NCBI GenBank assembly: GCA_016934135.1
Contig: JAFGTK010000079.1
Location: 1 to 17,782 of the forward strand
From: Deltaproteobacteria bacterium
GTDB lineage: Bacteria > Desulfobacterota > Desulfomonilia > UBA1062
Direction of reading: 5' to 3'
Length of the DNA: 17,782 nucleotides
Shown: one piece after another, positions 6,873 to 15,914 of the stretch
Layout: the number at the start of each line of letters is the position of its first letter
How positions within the stretch are numbered: the first letter of the stretch is position 1
The notes under the pieces: generated by a model
Told to the model about the DNA's origin: nothing
The model's input: only the letters and a program-made list of their open reading frames with translations
Databases searched by the model: none
Translations under genes and position numbers: made by a program

Positions 6873-8180
6873 TCACTTCCCCACAAAATGAAGTTTGATC
6901 GTAATACCGTCCATACTGCAGCCTTTTTTGATCGCTCCGGCAAGATATCGGTGGTAGGCAACAGGAACTTCCTTAGGAAGATTGGATACAATCCTGAATT
7001 GCGGAGGAACTGTTCCCACCTGATTGATATAGTAAAATTTCAAAGGCCTTCTTTTCACGGTTGGAGGTGGATGCGCGCTGACAATATCGTTGAAAAGCCG
7101 GTTTATCTTCGGTGTCGGTATCTGCATCGTGGTCTTTTCAAAGAGCGCGTCGATCATGGGGTAAAGCTTCCCCACATTCTTGCCTGTTAAAGCCGAGATA
7201 AAAACTATCCTGACATCCGGGAAAAACCGGAGTTCATGCTGAATTCTTTGCCTGATATCCTCTCGGGCGGTTGAATCAATAAGATCGCTCTTGTTCACGA
7301 TCAGCATAAAGGCCCTGCCATGATCCATGATAATACGACACAGGCGCTTATCCTGCTCTGTTACTCCTTCAAAAGGATCGACAAGAAGCAGGCATACATG
7401 CGACATATTGACGTTCTGCAGCGACCTCATAACACTGAGACGCTCAAGCGAATCGTCGATACGCGATTTCCTTCTTATACCGGCTGTATCCACAAAGACA
7501 TAGTCCTTTGCCGAACGGGAAACCCGTATGTCTACGTAATCACGTGTCGTGCCTGCTTCAGGAGAAACAATCGCTCGGTCTTGACCGATAATTTTATTGA
7601 GAAGGAGAGATTTGCCTACATTCGGCCTCCCGAGAATACTAACTCTAACAGCATCTGTAAGTTTTTCCAGGGATTCTCCCGGTCTTTGCTTAAAGAACTT
7701 CTCAATCTCGCAGACAAGTTTATCCACACCTGATCTTTTTTGAGCAGAGATCTCAATGAACCCGTCTATACCAAGTTCATAAAGCCATACAATCGCCGCA
7801 GCTTGATTGGGATCATCGACCTTGTTTGCAACATAGATAATATCAGCACCTGATGCCCTCAAGGTCTTTACCAGCTCTACATCATCCGGGGTAATGCCTG
7901 TCTGGCTGTCGAAAAGACATAAAACAAGATCGGCATCAGCAATGGCCTGTACTGTCTGTTCACGCATTGACCTGGCGAACACTCCCTCTTTTACCGTATC
8001 AAATCCCCCGGTATCGACGAGGTCAATTTCGATATCATCCCCGATAGTCATTCGTGAATACAGCCTGTCCCTGGTAATTCCCCTTTCAGGCCCGACAATG
8101 GCCCTTCTTTGTCCTATGAGTGAATTGAAAAGTGTGGACTTTCCGACATTGGGTCTTCCGACTATGGCTACAACTGACAT
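6873..8180 (-). CDS. der: GTPase Der (EngA), ribosome biogenesis
   Basis: Der is the double-GTPase that assists 50S ribosomal subunit assembly. The 435 residues hold two G domains in tandem: G1 GRPNVGKS at 8-15 with DTGG 56-59 and NKVD 119-122, then G1 GRPNVGKS at 184-191 with DTAG 231-234 and NKSD 296-299, followed by a C-terminal KH-like domain (from about 350, including PPTVKRRPLKFYYINQ). Length and order are normal. The start ATG shares one base with the era stop (TAATG), so translation is coupled to era. It is the last gene of the seven-gene minus-strand cluster, with a 233-bp spacer after it. Confidence 0.97.
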   Translation of the reverse strand: MSVVAIVGRPNVGKSTLFNSLIGQRRAIVGPERGITRDRLYSRMTIGDDIEIDLVDTGGFDTVKEGVFARSMREQTVQAIADADLVLCLFDSQTGITPDDVELVKTLRASGADIIYVANKVDDPNQAAAIVWLYELGIDGFIEISAQKRSGVDKLVCEIEKFFKQRPGESLEKLTDAVRVSILGRPNVGKSLLLNKIIGQDRAIVSPEAGTTRDYVDIRVSRSAKDYVFVDTAGIRRKSRIDDSLERLSVMRSLQNVNMSHVCLLLVDPFEGVTEQDKRLCRIIMDHGRAFMLIVNKSDLIDSTAREDIRQRIQHELRFFPDVRIVFISALTGKNVGKLYPMIDALFEKTTMQIPTPKINRLFNDIVSAHPPPTVKRRPLKFYYINQVGTVPPQFRIVSNLPKEVPVAYHRYLAGAIKKGCSMDGITIKLHFVGK

Positions 8181-9061
8181 TATTTATATCCCAGCTCCCG
8201 CAGCATATTCGGTTTTTTTGTCCAGTCTTTGGTTACCTTTACGAATAATTCGAGAAAAACCCTGCTCCCGGTTAGTTCCTCTATATCTATCCTTGCCTGT
8301 TTTCCGATCTCTTTGAGCATGGCTCCGCCCGAACCGATAACGATCCCTTTCTGCGAAGACCGCTCAACATGGATGACAGCCCGAATATATGTAGGGTCTC
8401 CCTCCCTGAATTCTTCTATCTCAACAGCAACGGCATAGGGTATCTCTTTGTGGGTCAGGGTAAACACCTTTTCCCTGATAAGCTCTTTACTGAGAAACCG
8501 TACGGGCATATCAGTGATCATGTCATCCGGGAAATATCTGGGCCCTTCCGGCAGGAGACTTCTGAGAACATCCACAAGAGGTTCCATCCCATTACCCAGC
8601 AGGGATGAAACACCGCACGCATATTGAAAAGGGTATACCCTTGAGAGCTCCTGAACCTTTTCGTCCACCTTATCGTGGGGCATGATATCGATCTTATTAA
8701 GCACAAGAACCTTATCATTAAAGGATTTGTCCAGATAGGGCCTGAGTTCGGAAAGGCTCTCCGCCGTATCGTGGGGCTCGGCCATAACCACTACAATATC
8801 GGCATCGGACATGGTTGCAAGGGCCTTGTCCACCATGTACCGGTTAAGGGCCTTACCGGATTCGTGAAGACCGGGCGTATCCAGGAAAACTATCTGCGAA
8901 TCTTCACTGTTCCATATACCGAGTATACGGTCCCTGGTTGTCTGCGGCTTGCTGGTGGTTATAGACAGCTTGGCATCGAGCACATAGTTAAGAAACGTTG
9001 ATTTCCCTACATTGGGCTTGCCGGCAATAGCAATAAATCCTGAGGTAAATGTTTCACCCAT
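8180..9061 (-). CDS. era: GTPase Era, 30S subunit assembly
   Basis: Era is a Ras-like GTPase with a KH domain that binds the 3' end of 16S rRNA during 30S maturation. The 293 residues show G1 GKPNVGKS at 14-21, the TTRD switch I segment at 41-44, DTPG at 61-64 and NKID at 122-125. The C-terminal KH domain carries IVIGSGGAMLKEIG and ends at LRELGYK. It starts 1 bp after the stop of the upstream REC-PAS kinase gene and its stop overlaps the der start by one base. The sequence before ATG 9061 has no strong Shine-Dalgarno, so it likely depends on coupling to the kinase gene. Confidence 0.97.
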   Translation of the reverse strand: MGETFTSGFIAIAGKPNVGKSTFLNYVLDAKLSITTSKPQTTRDRILGIWNSEDSQIVFLDTPGLHESGKALNRYMVDKALATMSDADIVVVMAEPHDTAESLSELRPYLDKSFNDKVLVLNKIDIMPHDKVDEKVQELSRVYPFQYACGVSSLLGNGMEPLVDVLRSLLPEGPRYFPDDMITDMPVRFLSKELIREKVFTLTHKEIPYAVAVEIEEFREGDPTYIRAVIHVERSSQKGIVIGSGGAMLKEIGKQARIDIEELTGSRVFLELFVKVTKDWTKKPNMLRELGYK

Positions 9062-9062
9062 G

Positions 9063-11786
9063 CTATTTAAGATCCAGCTGCATCTGCCTGGCCCAGAGTG
9101 TTTTGACTGGCAGTGTCACAGTAAAAGTGGCACCCTCTCCTTCTTTACTCCGCACATCTATGGTGCCCCCATGGCGCTTGATTATGCCGTAGCTGACCGA
9201 CAGGCCGAGACCGACACCTTTAACCATGGGCTTCTTGGAGTAAAACATATCGAATATCTGAGGAAGATCATTGCTTGCAATACCCACACCGGTATCCTTA
9301 AAGGAAATGCTTACTGTTCCTTCTTCCTCGGATTGGCTGGTACTGACAAAAAGTTCACCCCCTTCGGGCATGGCTTCGGCAGCATTGGTAATAATGTTAA
9401 TGAACACCTGCTTTATCTGATCAGGGACACATTCGATATGATACGACCCTTCGGGACTGAATTTCCATTTCACCATGCGCTCTTCAAGATATTTCCGGTT
9501 GAGGATAAATACGTCTCTCAGTGCCTCGTTGATATTGATCTTCTGAGCTCCGCCCTCATTGGGCAGATAAAAGGTTTTCATATTGCGTATCAGATCTGCA
9601 ATCCGATCGGTCTCCTTGATTGCAAGCCTCACAAACTGTTGATCCACGCCGTCTTTGGAGCTGAGCACATGGTTCAGACAGCTTCGAATACCGTACAGTG
9701 GATTGTTGATCTCATGGGCTATACTCGCTGAGAGCTTTCCGGTAGCGGCAAGCCGTTCAGACTGAATAAGTGCGGTCTCCATCTTCTTTTTCTCGGTAAG
9801 ATCCTTAATTATTGCTGAAAAACCATATATCTTTTCTGCAGTATCCTTCAGCGCAGTCAAGGTCAGGGAGACATCCAGGATCTGCCCTGTCTTGGTTTTT
9901 TCCCTGGTCTCACAGTCTTTTATCAGTCCTTTCTGCATGACCTCTTCCAGCAGATCCTCAGCTTCCTTTTTGCCCTCATCCGGAATGATCATAAAGATTG
10001 ATTTCCCGACAGTCTCGTTTTCAGACCAGCCGAACATCATGCGTGCACCCTGATTCCAGGATATGATATTCCTCTCGGTATCCAGACCGATAATCGCATC
10101 AGCACTGTAATGCTCAATATTGGCAAGGAGCTGCAGCCTCTTTCCCTTGGATATCTCATCACTGATATCTCTGGCTACACAGACGATCTCCGTGCGTGAC
10201 TCCTCACCGACCTGAGAAAGAGTAGTACGGTAGATCTTCCTGCCTTTGGGGGTCTCAATGGAAAGATCGAACGGATCGGGATTCGTCCCCTTGTTAATCA
10301 GACTTATCATCTGCCCAAGCTTTTCCCTGGAAGATTCATCGGAAAGAAAATCTTTGCACGGCTTCATATAGACATCATCATGGGTTAGCATCAGGGTCTG
10401 AAGCCCTTTCCTGTTCATGTATATGATCATTGCATCGGTATCTATCGAAAAGATGATATCATGAGAGTCTTCAACAATCTGTTTGCATCGCTCTTCCGAC
10501 TCTCTAAGCTCTCGTATCTTTTTGCTTACGCCGTTGGTAAGCCTGTCGTTGAATTCCTGGATCTTCCTGTTCGCCCTTCTCAATTCCTGTTCTGCGAGCT
10601 TCTGCTGAGTTATATCCTCGGCAACAATATCCAGGCCGGTAAATGTCCCTTCCGGATCGTACTGAAGGGATAATCGATAGGATAAATAAAGCATATACCG
10701 CGACTTGGTATATACCCTCACCTCACCCTCCATGTCGGAGGTCCGGTTTTTTACAGCCTGTTCCCATTTTTCCACCAGCGCATGGTCATCCACATGAACC
10801 ATTTCTCTCCATGCGATCTGTTTGCCCAGGAATTCTTCCGGAAGGTATCCAAGAGTTCTGGTCACCTCGGCATTGACATACTCGCACATAAAGTCTTTAT
10901 CCAGCCAGACAATGATATCTTTTGCATGATCGGTCAGCCTCTGAAACTGCTTGCTGGCGGCATCCAGCTCCTGCCTGAGATCTTCTCCATTATTACTTAT
11001 ATCCATCTCCTGCATTTGAGTCTTCGGCACATCGATCTCTTTGGCCATGCAGAAGACCGCATTGGACATGCCCTGCAGATCCTTGAACAGCCTGGCCCAT
11101 ACCTTTGCATACCTTTTTGTACCGTCTTTCCTCAGAAAGTGTACCTTGACCGAGCCTGGCGGCATGCCTGCAACCTGGCCGTTGAATGCCTTGATTGCAT
11201 GGTCCCTGTCAGCGGCATCTATTATGTCGAAAAGGGTTTTATCCTTGAGGTCATTCAGGTTGTAACCGCTTAAATCCTCAAACCGGGCATTCACTGCAAC
11301 AGGCAGTAGATTTACATCCGTTATAAAGAGTGCATCTGTGGATTTATCGAACACATCCTTGTAGAGTGCTTCGGTAATGTCTATGCGCCGCTTGTACTCC
11401 TCGAGCGATACGATGGACCCGCGCATCTCAAAAGCCTTTGACACATTCTGTTTAAGTTCGCTCGGCAGGAATGCGCCTTTACGCAGATACCGGAATATAT
11501 TCGACGACATGGCTGTGTCCATAGGCCAGTCATCCTCGAATGCAGTGATCACTATCACCATGAGATTAGGATCAATCTCGCTGTGCACCTTCTCAACGAG
11601 TGCCCTCCCGTCCATATCCGGCATTCTCAGATCCGTTATCATCAGACCAAACTTGTCCTTCTTAAATGCATCCAGTGCTTCGAGTGGGCCGGCAGCGGTT
11701 ATGACATCAAAATCATACTTGAGAACCTGAAACAGATAGTTTCTGAATACAGGGTCGTCTTCAACTATTATTATCTTCTGGCTCAT
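9063..11786 (-). CDS. REC - four PAS - histidine kinase hybrid
   Basis: This 907-residue cytoplasmic sensor kinase has no membrane segment. An N-terminal receiver domain (about 1-120) has the acidic pocket Glu9/Asp10/Asp11, phospho-acceptor Asp52 in ITDLRMPDMDG, Thr81 and Lys103. Four PAS-like domains follow, at about 140-255, 282-395, 430-545 and 555-668, with a helical linker at about 395-430. The kinase core has H-box His691 in SIAHEINNPLYG, N-box Asn801, DTGVGI (831-836) and GVGLGL (857-862), so the catalytic set is complete. The start lies 2 bp after the stop of the HDOD kinase, with AAGGGA just upstream. A receiver in front of the kinase suggests it takes phosphate from another kinase, the upstream HDOD kinase being the obvious candidate (inference). 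No DNA-binding output domain is visible in it or nearby. Confidence 0.92.
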   Translation of the reverse strand: MSQKIIIVEDDPVFRNYLFQVLKYDFDVITAAGPLEALDAFKKDKFGLMITDLRMPDMDGRALVEKVHSEIDPNLMVIVITAFEDDWPMDTAMSSNIFRYLRKGAFLPSELKQNVSKAFEMRGSIVSLEEYKRRIDITEALYKDVFDKSTDALFITDVNLLPVAVNARFEDLSGYNLNDLKDKTLFDIIDAADRDHAIKAFNGQVAGMPPGSVKVHFLRKDGTKRYAKVWARLFKDLQGMSNAVFCMAKEIDVPKTQMQEMDISNNGEDLRQELDAASKQFQRLTDHAKDIIVWLDKDFMCEYVNAEVTRTLGYLPEEFLGKQIAWREMVHVDDHALVEKWEQAVKNRTSDMEGEVRVYTKSRYMLYLSYRLSLQYDPEGTFTGLDIVAEDITQQKLAEQELRRANRKIQEFNDRLTNGVSKKIRELRESEERCKQIVEDSHDIIFSIDTDAMIIYMNRKGLQTLMLTHDDVYMKPCKDFLSDESSREKLGQMISLINKGTNPDPFDLSIETPKGRKIYRTTLSQVGEESRTEIVCVARDISDEISKGKRLQLLANIEHYSADAIIGLDTERNIISWNQGARMMFGWSENETVGKSIFMIIPDEGKKEAEDLLEEVMQKGLIKDCETREKTKTGQILDVSLTLTALKDTAEKIYGFSAIIKDLTEKKKMETALIQSERLAATGKLSASIAHEINNPLYGIRSCLNHVLSSKDGVDQQFVRLAIKETDRIADLIRNMKTFYLPNEGGAQKININEALRDVFILNRKYLEERMVKWKFSPEGSYHIECVPDQIKQVFINIITNAAEAMPEGGELFVSTSQSEEEGTVSISFKDTGVGIASNDLPQIFDMFYSKKPMVKGVGLGLSVSYGIIKRHGGTIDVRSKEGEGATFTVTLPVKTLWARQMQLDLK

Positions 11787-11788
11787 GA

Positions 11789-14224
11789 CTATCCCTTACC
11801 TTCCGGTATCCATACAGTAAACCTGGAACCTTCCCCTGGTTTCGATGTCACGTCTATCGTGCCGCCCATAGAATCCACAATATCCTTTGCCAGAGAAAGC
11901 CCGAGACCCATTCCTGTCTTTAAAGGCCATGCAGTATAGAGTGGATCGAATATTTTCTCAATCTGATCCTTTTCTATACCTATACCATTATCCATCACTG
12001 CAAATTCTATGCCTTCATTTTTTCTGGATGCGCTGATCTTAACTTCAGATCCTTTGGAAGAGGCCTTGACGGCATTGATCAACATATTGATCAGCACCTG
12101 TTCGAGTGCTTCGGCCTTGATTAGAATTTCTCCAGGTTCTATCTCCTTTTTCAGCGACACCCCTGCTGATCCTGCCTGAGAAGAGACTATCTGTATGACT
12201 CCTTCAATAAAACCATCAAGGTCGACCTTGCCTTCAGGGCTCTCCCATTTTCTCGTAAAATTGAGCAGCTGATTGACAATCTTGAGCACATTTTCCGAGG
12301 CAGTGATAATATTGTTAATCATATCAGGGATATCCTGATCCTGTTGATCACCGCGAAGTATCTTTATTTTTGCATGGTTTATGTCGTCACGAATAATACT
12401 TCCAAAACCGTGTATGGCACCGACAGGACTTTTCATATTGTGGGCCATGGATGCTGCCAGAGAACCCACCACAGACATCTTTGCATATGCGAGTCTTCTG
12501 CGCTGATCTTCAAGTTCCTCGGTAATGTCCCACATTATGATCAGCATCCAGCTGTTTACCTTGATCGTTCGCGTCTCGACCCGGAAAGTTTGGGAGTTGT
12601 TGGGCCACAGGACACTCTTTTCAGACCTGTCTGCAATCGCGGACTTCAATTCCCGGCCGATCTCGGAAGATACATGTTCCAGCACCTTCAGGATCTCGTC
12701 TCCTGAAATACCAAGCACTGTTCTTATATCCCGGGACTTCTCATTTTCAATACGTACATGATTGGTATCATCGATGAGGCACAGACCGAATGATGATGCG
12801 TCTATCAGTTCCTGATTAAGCCGCAGCATCTCTTCAGCCTTCTGTTTCTCTTCGGAAGCGCTTTTCAGTGCCTTGCGCAGCACGGTCTTTTCCTCAATAA
12901 TCGTGTTCTCTGCATAGGTACGTCTCAGCGAAGAAGAGATGGCACCGATGACCGATGAGATAAAGTCCTGATCATCTCCCAAGTCATGGTCCTTAAGTTC
13001 CAGATAGATAAAGACACCCGATGGGAGCATCATACCTGCCGAATAATTATTCGCCAGGATCATGGATTTGAGCTCTTCATTACCTACCTTGATGAACCTC
13101 GACACACTCTGCCTGGAAATCTCGTATACCAGATTGAGCCTTCCCAGCTTCAGTCCGCCAAGAAAACCCTGTATGAGCTTGGAGTCCATGAGTTGCTGTG
13201 CGGCATTTTCCAGCACTTCGGAGATCTTTGATGCATTGTTCAATTTGGTAAGCAGTTGAATCAGGATCTCGGATCTTCTCTTTGCCAGGCTGGTCTCAAT
13301 CGAATTCTGCTGCAGCTTCAAGGAGATATCTGCAAGCCTCATGTTTGCCATGTTCACCATGCCGAACAGACTTTCACTCGGTTTGCCTATCCCGATCTCT
13401 TCACAGATCGCATCAATCTGACTGGGAACAGTCTTCATGAGATTATCAAGAACGTCGTGTTCCAGATGATATTTTTTCAGCAGCTGATTTGATATCTTTT
13501 GCGGATAGTTATTCCCGGATGCACCGATACAGGTCATATGAGCAAGTATGTTCGCAATATGTACGATCCCTGATATCTTTAATTGCTCATCATCTATAAC
13601 CTTTACCGGAGCATGGTGGCACCATACGCTCTCTTCGTATACCTGAGGAAGCTTCCAGTAGGCGAGAACATCACGGCCTATCTCAGCATGGTTTACACCG
13701 AGAATCTCATCTTCAACCTCGATAAGCGGTTTTGATCCTTCACGGGCTTGATCAAGCGCCTGGGCATAATCGCGTGGACTGGTCCGGTCAATTACCAGCT
13801 TGCCTATATCGTGGAGCAGGCCGGCGCAGAATGCCTTGGCGCTCAACGGAGGTGATACGGATTCCATCATGGCTTCGGCATAGAGTGCACAGGCCATTGA
13901 GTGCCGCCAGAAATCCTTATAATCAAACCCGGAGCCGTTCTCTGTCGGGAACATGCCTAGAACGGATACGCCCAGTGCTACTGTACGCACAGACTCAAAT
14001 CCGATTATTACAACTGCATCACGTACAGTATAGATGTCCCGCGACCTTTTGTAATAGGTTGAATTTGCCAGTGATAGTATCCTTGCAGTGAGCGCCTGAT
14101 CCTTTTCTATAAGATCGGCAAGCTTTGCTACGGAAACCTCTTTCTCAAGTGCCATCCTGATCACATGATCTGCGAGTTCCGGAAGAACCGGTACAGACCT
14201 TACATCAATAGTATTAGATTTCAT
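11789..14224 (-). CDS. HDOD - GAF-like - PAS - histidine kinase
   Basis: This is an 811-residue soluble sensor kinase. The N-terminal HDOD domain (about 10-210) contains DQALTARILSLANSTYY, LLHDIGKLVID (His138-Asp139) and further likely HD ligands His108, His179 and His203/204. Residues about 300-345 look coiled-coil, about 320-440 resemble a degenerate GAF domain, and about 465-570 a PAS domain (ELIDASSFGLCLIDD). The kinase core has His595 in SMAHNMKSPVGA, Asn717, DNGIGI (745-750) and GMGLGL (771-776). The residue after the phospho-acceptor His is Asn596, where most kinases carry Glu or Asp that helps catalysis. The start overlaps the radical SAM stop by 4 bp (ATGA), and the next kinase starts 2 bp downstream. 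The ligand or signal is unknown. Confidence 0.92.
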   Translation of the reverse strand: MKSNTIDVRSVPVLPELADHVIRMALEKEVSVAKLADLIEKDQALTARILSLANSTYYKRSRDIYTVRDAVVIIGFESVRTVALGVSVLGMFPTENGSGFDYKDFWRHSMACALYAEAMMESVSPPLSAKAFCAGLLHDIGKLVIDRTSPRDYAQALDQAREGSKPLIEVEDEILGVNHAEIGRDVLAYWKLPQVYEESVWCHHAPVKVIDDEQLKISGIVHIANILAHMTCIGASGNNYPQKISNQLLKKYHLEHDVLDNLMKTVPSQIDAICEEIGIGKPSESLFGMVNMANMRLADISLKLQQNSIETSLAKRRSEILIQLLTKLNNASKISEVLENAAQQLMDSKLIQGFLGGLKLGRLNLVYEISRQSVSRFIKVGNEELKSMILANNYSAGMMLPSGVFIYLELKDHDLGDDQDFISSVIGAISSSLRRTYAENTIIEEKTVLRKALKSASEEKQKAEEMLRLNQELIDASSFGLCLIDDTNHVRIENEKSRDIRTVLGISGDEILKVLEHVSSEIGRELKSAIADRSEKSVLWPNNSQTFRVETRTIKVNSWMLIIMWDITEELEDQRRRLAYAKMSVVGSLAASMAHNMKSPVGAIHGFGSIIRDDINHAKIKILRGDQQDQDIPDMINNIITASENVLKIVNQLLNFTRKWESPEGKVDLDGFIEGVIQIVSSQAGSAGVSLKKEIEPGEILIKAEALEQVLINMLINAVKASSKGSEVKISASRKNEGIEFAVMDNGIGIEKDQIEKIFDPLYTAWPLKTGMGLGLSLAKDIVDSMGGTIDVTSKPGEGSRFTVWIPEGKG

Positions 14225-15264
14225 AAAATATACTCTATAATATCCTTAAGTTGTATACAACCCCTTTCTGTTGCCCCCTTCAACTGTACATATCCCCTCG
14301 GCATGTCTTTGTCAAAACTGTACGAAAAGCACAGTTCTTCAATATTATTCCTCCTGTACCCTAACAACTCGGAAACATCTTTGGGATGAACAAGAATGTG
14401 AATATCTGAACCGGCACTCTGCATCAGTTTTTTCACCATTATCCTGTAGGCCTTGGCCTTGACAAGAAAACCGAATGATTCATGGTATGGTCCATTTGCA
14501 ACCTTGAGCCTGTGTGAAGGGGGCAGACCCATCCTGAGAACCTTGCAGCCTGCCTGTGTAAATCTTATATATGCATAAAGACTCCGGGAAACAGCCTCAT
14601 CGAGATCCAGAGGCACATAGCCGCCCTCTTTATACAGCTTGAAAAGACCGGTCCCCTGCATTACCACTGTGGGATATATCCTGGCGCAATCCGGATCCAG
14701 CCTGACAACGGCATCCACTGTATTTTTGAAACTTTCCCTGTCCTCTCCAGGCAGCCCGGGCATGATCTGGATACCGAGTTTTATCCCTGATGCCTTTATA
14801 AGTCCTGATGCCCTGGTAGTATGTTCCACACTATGTCCTCTTTCCGAGGCATTAAGGACCCTGTCATCCATGGACTGCGCACCGATCTCCAGCTCTACAA
14901 AGCCTGCCTCTTTGAGCCTGGACAGGATTTCGGGAGAAACCATATCCGGTCTTGTCGATGCCTTTATCCCATGGATAACGCCCTCCTGCAAAAGCAATGA
15001 AGACTCATAAAGATACTCTTCTAAAAGATCCTGGGCTATCCCGGTAAAACTGCCCCCATAAAATGCCAACAGTCTCCTGCGCTTATCCGGAATGCTGCAG
15101 GATGCAATGAAATTTCTGACAATACCGGACACATCCTCCGGAGGAACAGGGTCGGAGAACTGCCTCTGGTCGCAGAACAGGCAACGATGAGGGCACCCGA
15201 TATTGGATACGAATACAGGTACTATGATAGGGGATAATCCAGCAATCGCAATGCCTCCTTGCAT
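14221..15264 (-). CDS. Elp3-like radical SAM protein
   Basis: This 347-residue radical SAM protein has the CxxxCxxC cluster motif at Cys24, Cys28 and Cys31 in NIGCPHRCLFCDQRQ, followed by AFYGGSFTG, TRPDMVSPEIL, ELEIGAQSMDD and QIMPGLPGEDRESF. These features match the bacterial 'Elp3-like' family, which has the Elongator radical SAM core but no acetyltransferase (HAT) domain here. Genes of this family sit next to rnc in many Firmicutes, so its place after rnc is a recurrent association; the substrate, possibly RNA, is not established. Start choice is uncertain: ATG 15264 gives a 43-bp overlap with rnc, while a GGAGG lies just downstream of it with only ATT codons in a usable position. The stop overlaps the HDOD kinase start as ATGA. 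Confidence 0.87.
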   Translation of the reverse strand: MQGGIAIAGLSPIIVPVFVSNIGCPHRCLFCDQRQFSDPVPPEDVSGIVRNFIASCSIPDKRRRLLAFYGGSFTGIAQDLLEEYLYESSLLLQEGVIHGIKASTRPDMVSPEILSRLKEAGFVELEIGAQSMDDRVLNASERGHSVEHTTRASGLIKASGIKLGIQIMPGLPGEDRESFKNTVDAVVRLDPDCARIYPTVVMQGTGLFKLYKEGGYVPLDLDEAVSRSLYAYIRFTQAGCKVLRMGLPPSHRLKVANGPYHESFGFLVKAKAYRIMVKKLMQSAGSDIHILVHPKDVSELLGYRRNNIEELCFSYSFDKDMPRGYVQLKGATERGCIQLKDIIEYIL

Positions 15265-15914
15265 GCCATCTGCGCGGCCTGTTTCTTGTTCTTCCCTCTT
15301 CCCTGACCTACTATCTTGTCACTCAACTCCACTTTTACTACAAACACTTTCTCATGTTCCGGGCCTATCTCATCGACCACCACGATCCTGGGCAGGCACT
15401 TGTACATTGACTGACAGTACTCAAGCAGAGCACTTTTATAGTCTGTTATTGAAATGTCCTCAAGAGACCCCAGAGCGGACTCAAAATGTTTTTCCACAAC
15501 AGCACTTGCCTTTTCATATGAACTGTCAAGAAAGATTGCCCCTACAAGTGCCTCATAGGCATCTGCCAGGATGGATGGTTTTTCTCTGCCGCCATCCATG
15601 TCCTCACCTTTACCCAGATTGAGATATTTTCCAAGGTCCAGATGACCTGCTATTCTGCACAGAGCAGCTTCACTGATAATTTCCGCTCTTTTCTTTGTAA
15701 GCCCGCCCTCTCTTTCTTCGGGAAACTGGCAAAAAAGCCTCCTTGCTATAATTGCATTAACTATTGAATCTCCAAGGAATTCCAGGCGCTGATTATCGTC
15801 AAGGAGTGATTCCTTGTGTTCATTAATATATGTCGTGTGTGTCAAGGCCTCTTCCAGAAGGCTCTTGTCCCTGAATGTGTACCCGATACCGGTTTCCAGG
15901 ATCTCAATCACCAT
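15222..15914 (-). CDS. rnc: Ribonuclease III
   Basis: RNase III cuts double-stranded RNA in rRNA and mRNA maturation. I place the start at ATG 15914, 19 codons inside the longest frame, because GGAGG lies 9 nt upstream and MVIEILETGIGYTFRD is where the family usually begins. This gives 230 residues (E. coli has 226). The signature NQRLEFLGDS is at 41-50, and the four catalytic acids Glu45, Asp49, Asp118 and Glu121 have exactly the E. coli spacing. A double-stranded-RNA-binding domain occupies about 158-228 (SALLEYCQ ... GRGKNKKQAAQMACKEAL). It overlaps surE by 11 bp and the radical SAM gene by about 43 bp, so it belongs to the same operon. Confidence 0.96.
   Translation of the reverse strand: MVIEILETGIGYTFRDKSLLEEALTHTTYINEHKESLLDDNQRLEFLGDSIVNAIIARRLFCQFPEEREGGLTKKRAEIISEAALCRIAGHLDLGKYLNLGKGEDMDGGREKPSILADAYEALVGAIFLDSSYEKASAVVEKHFESALGSLEDISITDYKSALLEYCQSMYKCLPRIVVVDEIGPEHEKVFVVKVELSDKIVGQGRGKNKKQAAQMACKEALRLLDYPLS

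Noticed and set aside
6673..6876. 67-residue - strand frame starting in the der stop (GTGA overlap)
   Set aside because: The start has no usable ribosome site and the candidate TTGACA promoter lies inside it. Only the shorter aromatic-rich part is kept, as a low-interest note.
9012..9731. 239-residue open frame on the + strand across era and the REC-PAS kinase
   Set aside because: It is antisense to two well-supported genes and spans their junction, with no recognisable domain.
10782..11273. 163-residue + strand frame inside the REC-PAS kinase
   Set aside because: It is a shadow of the PAS-coding region with no family features.
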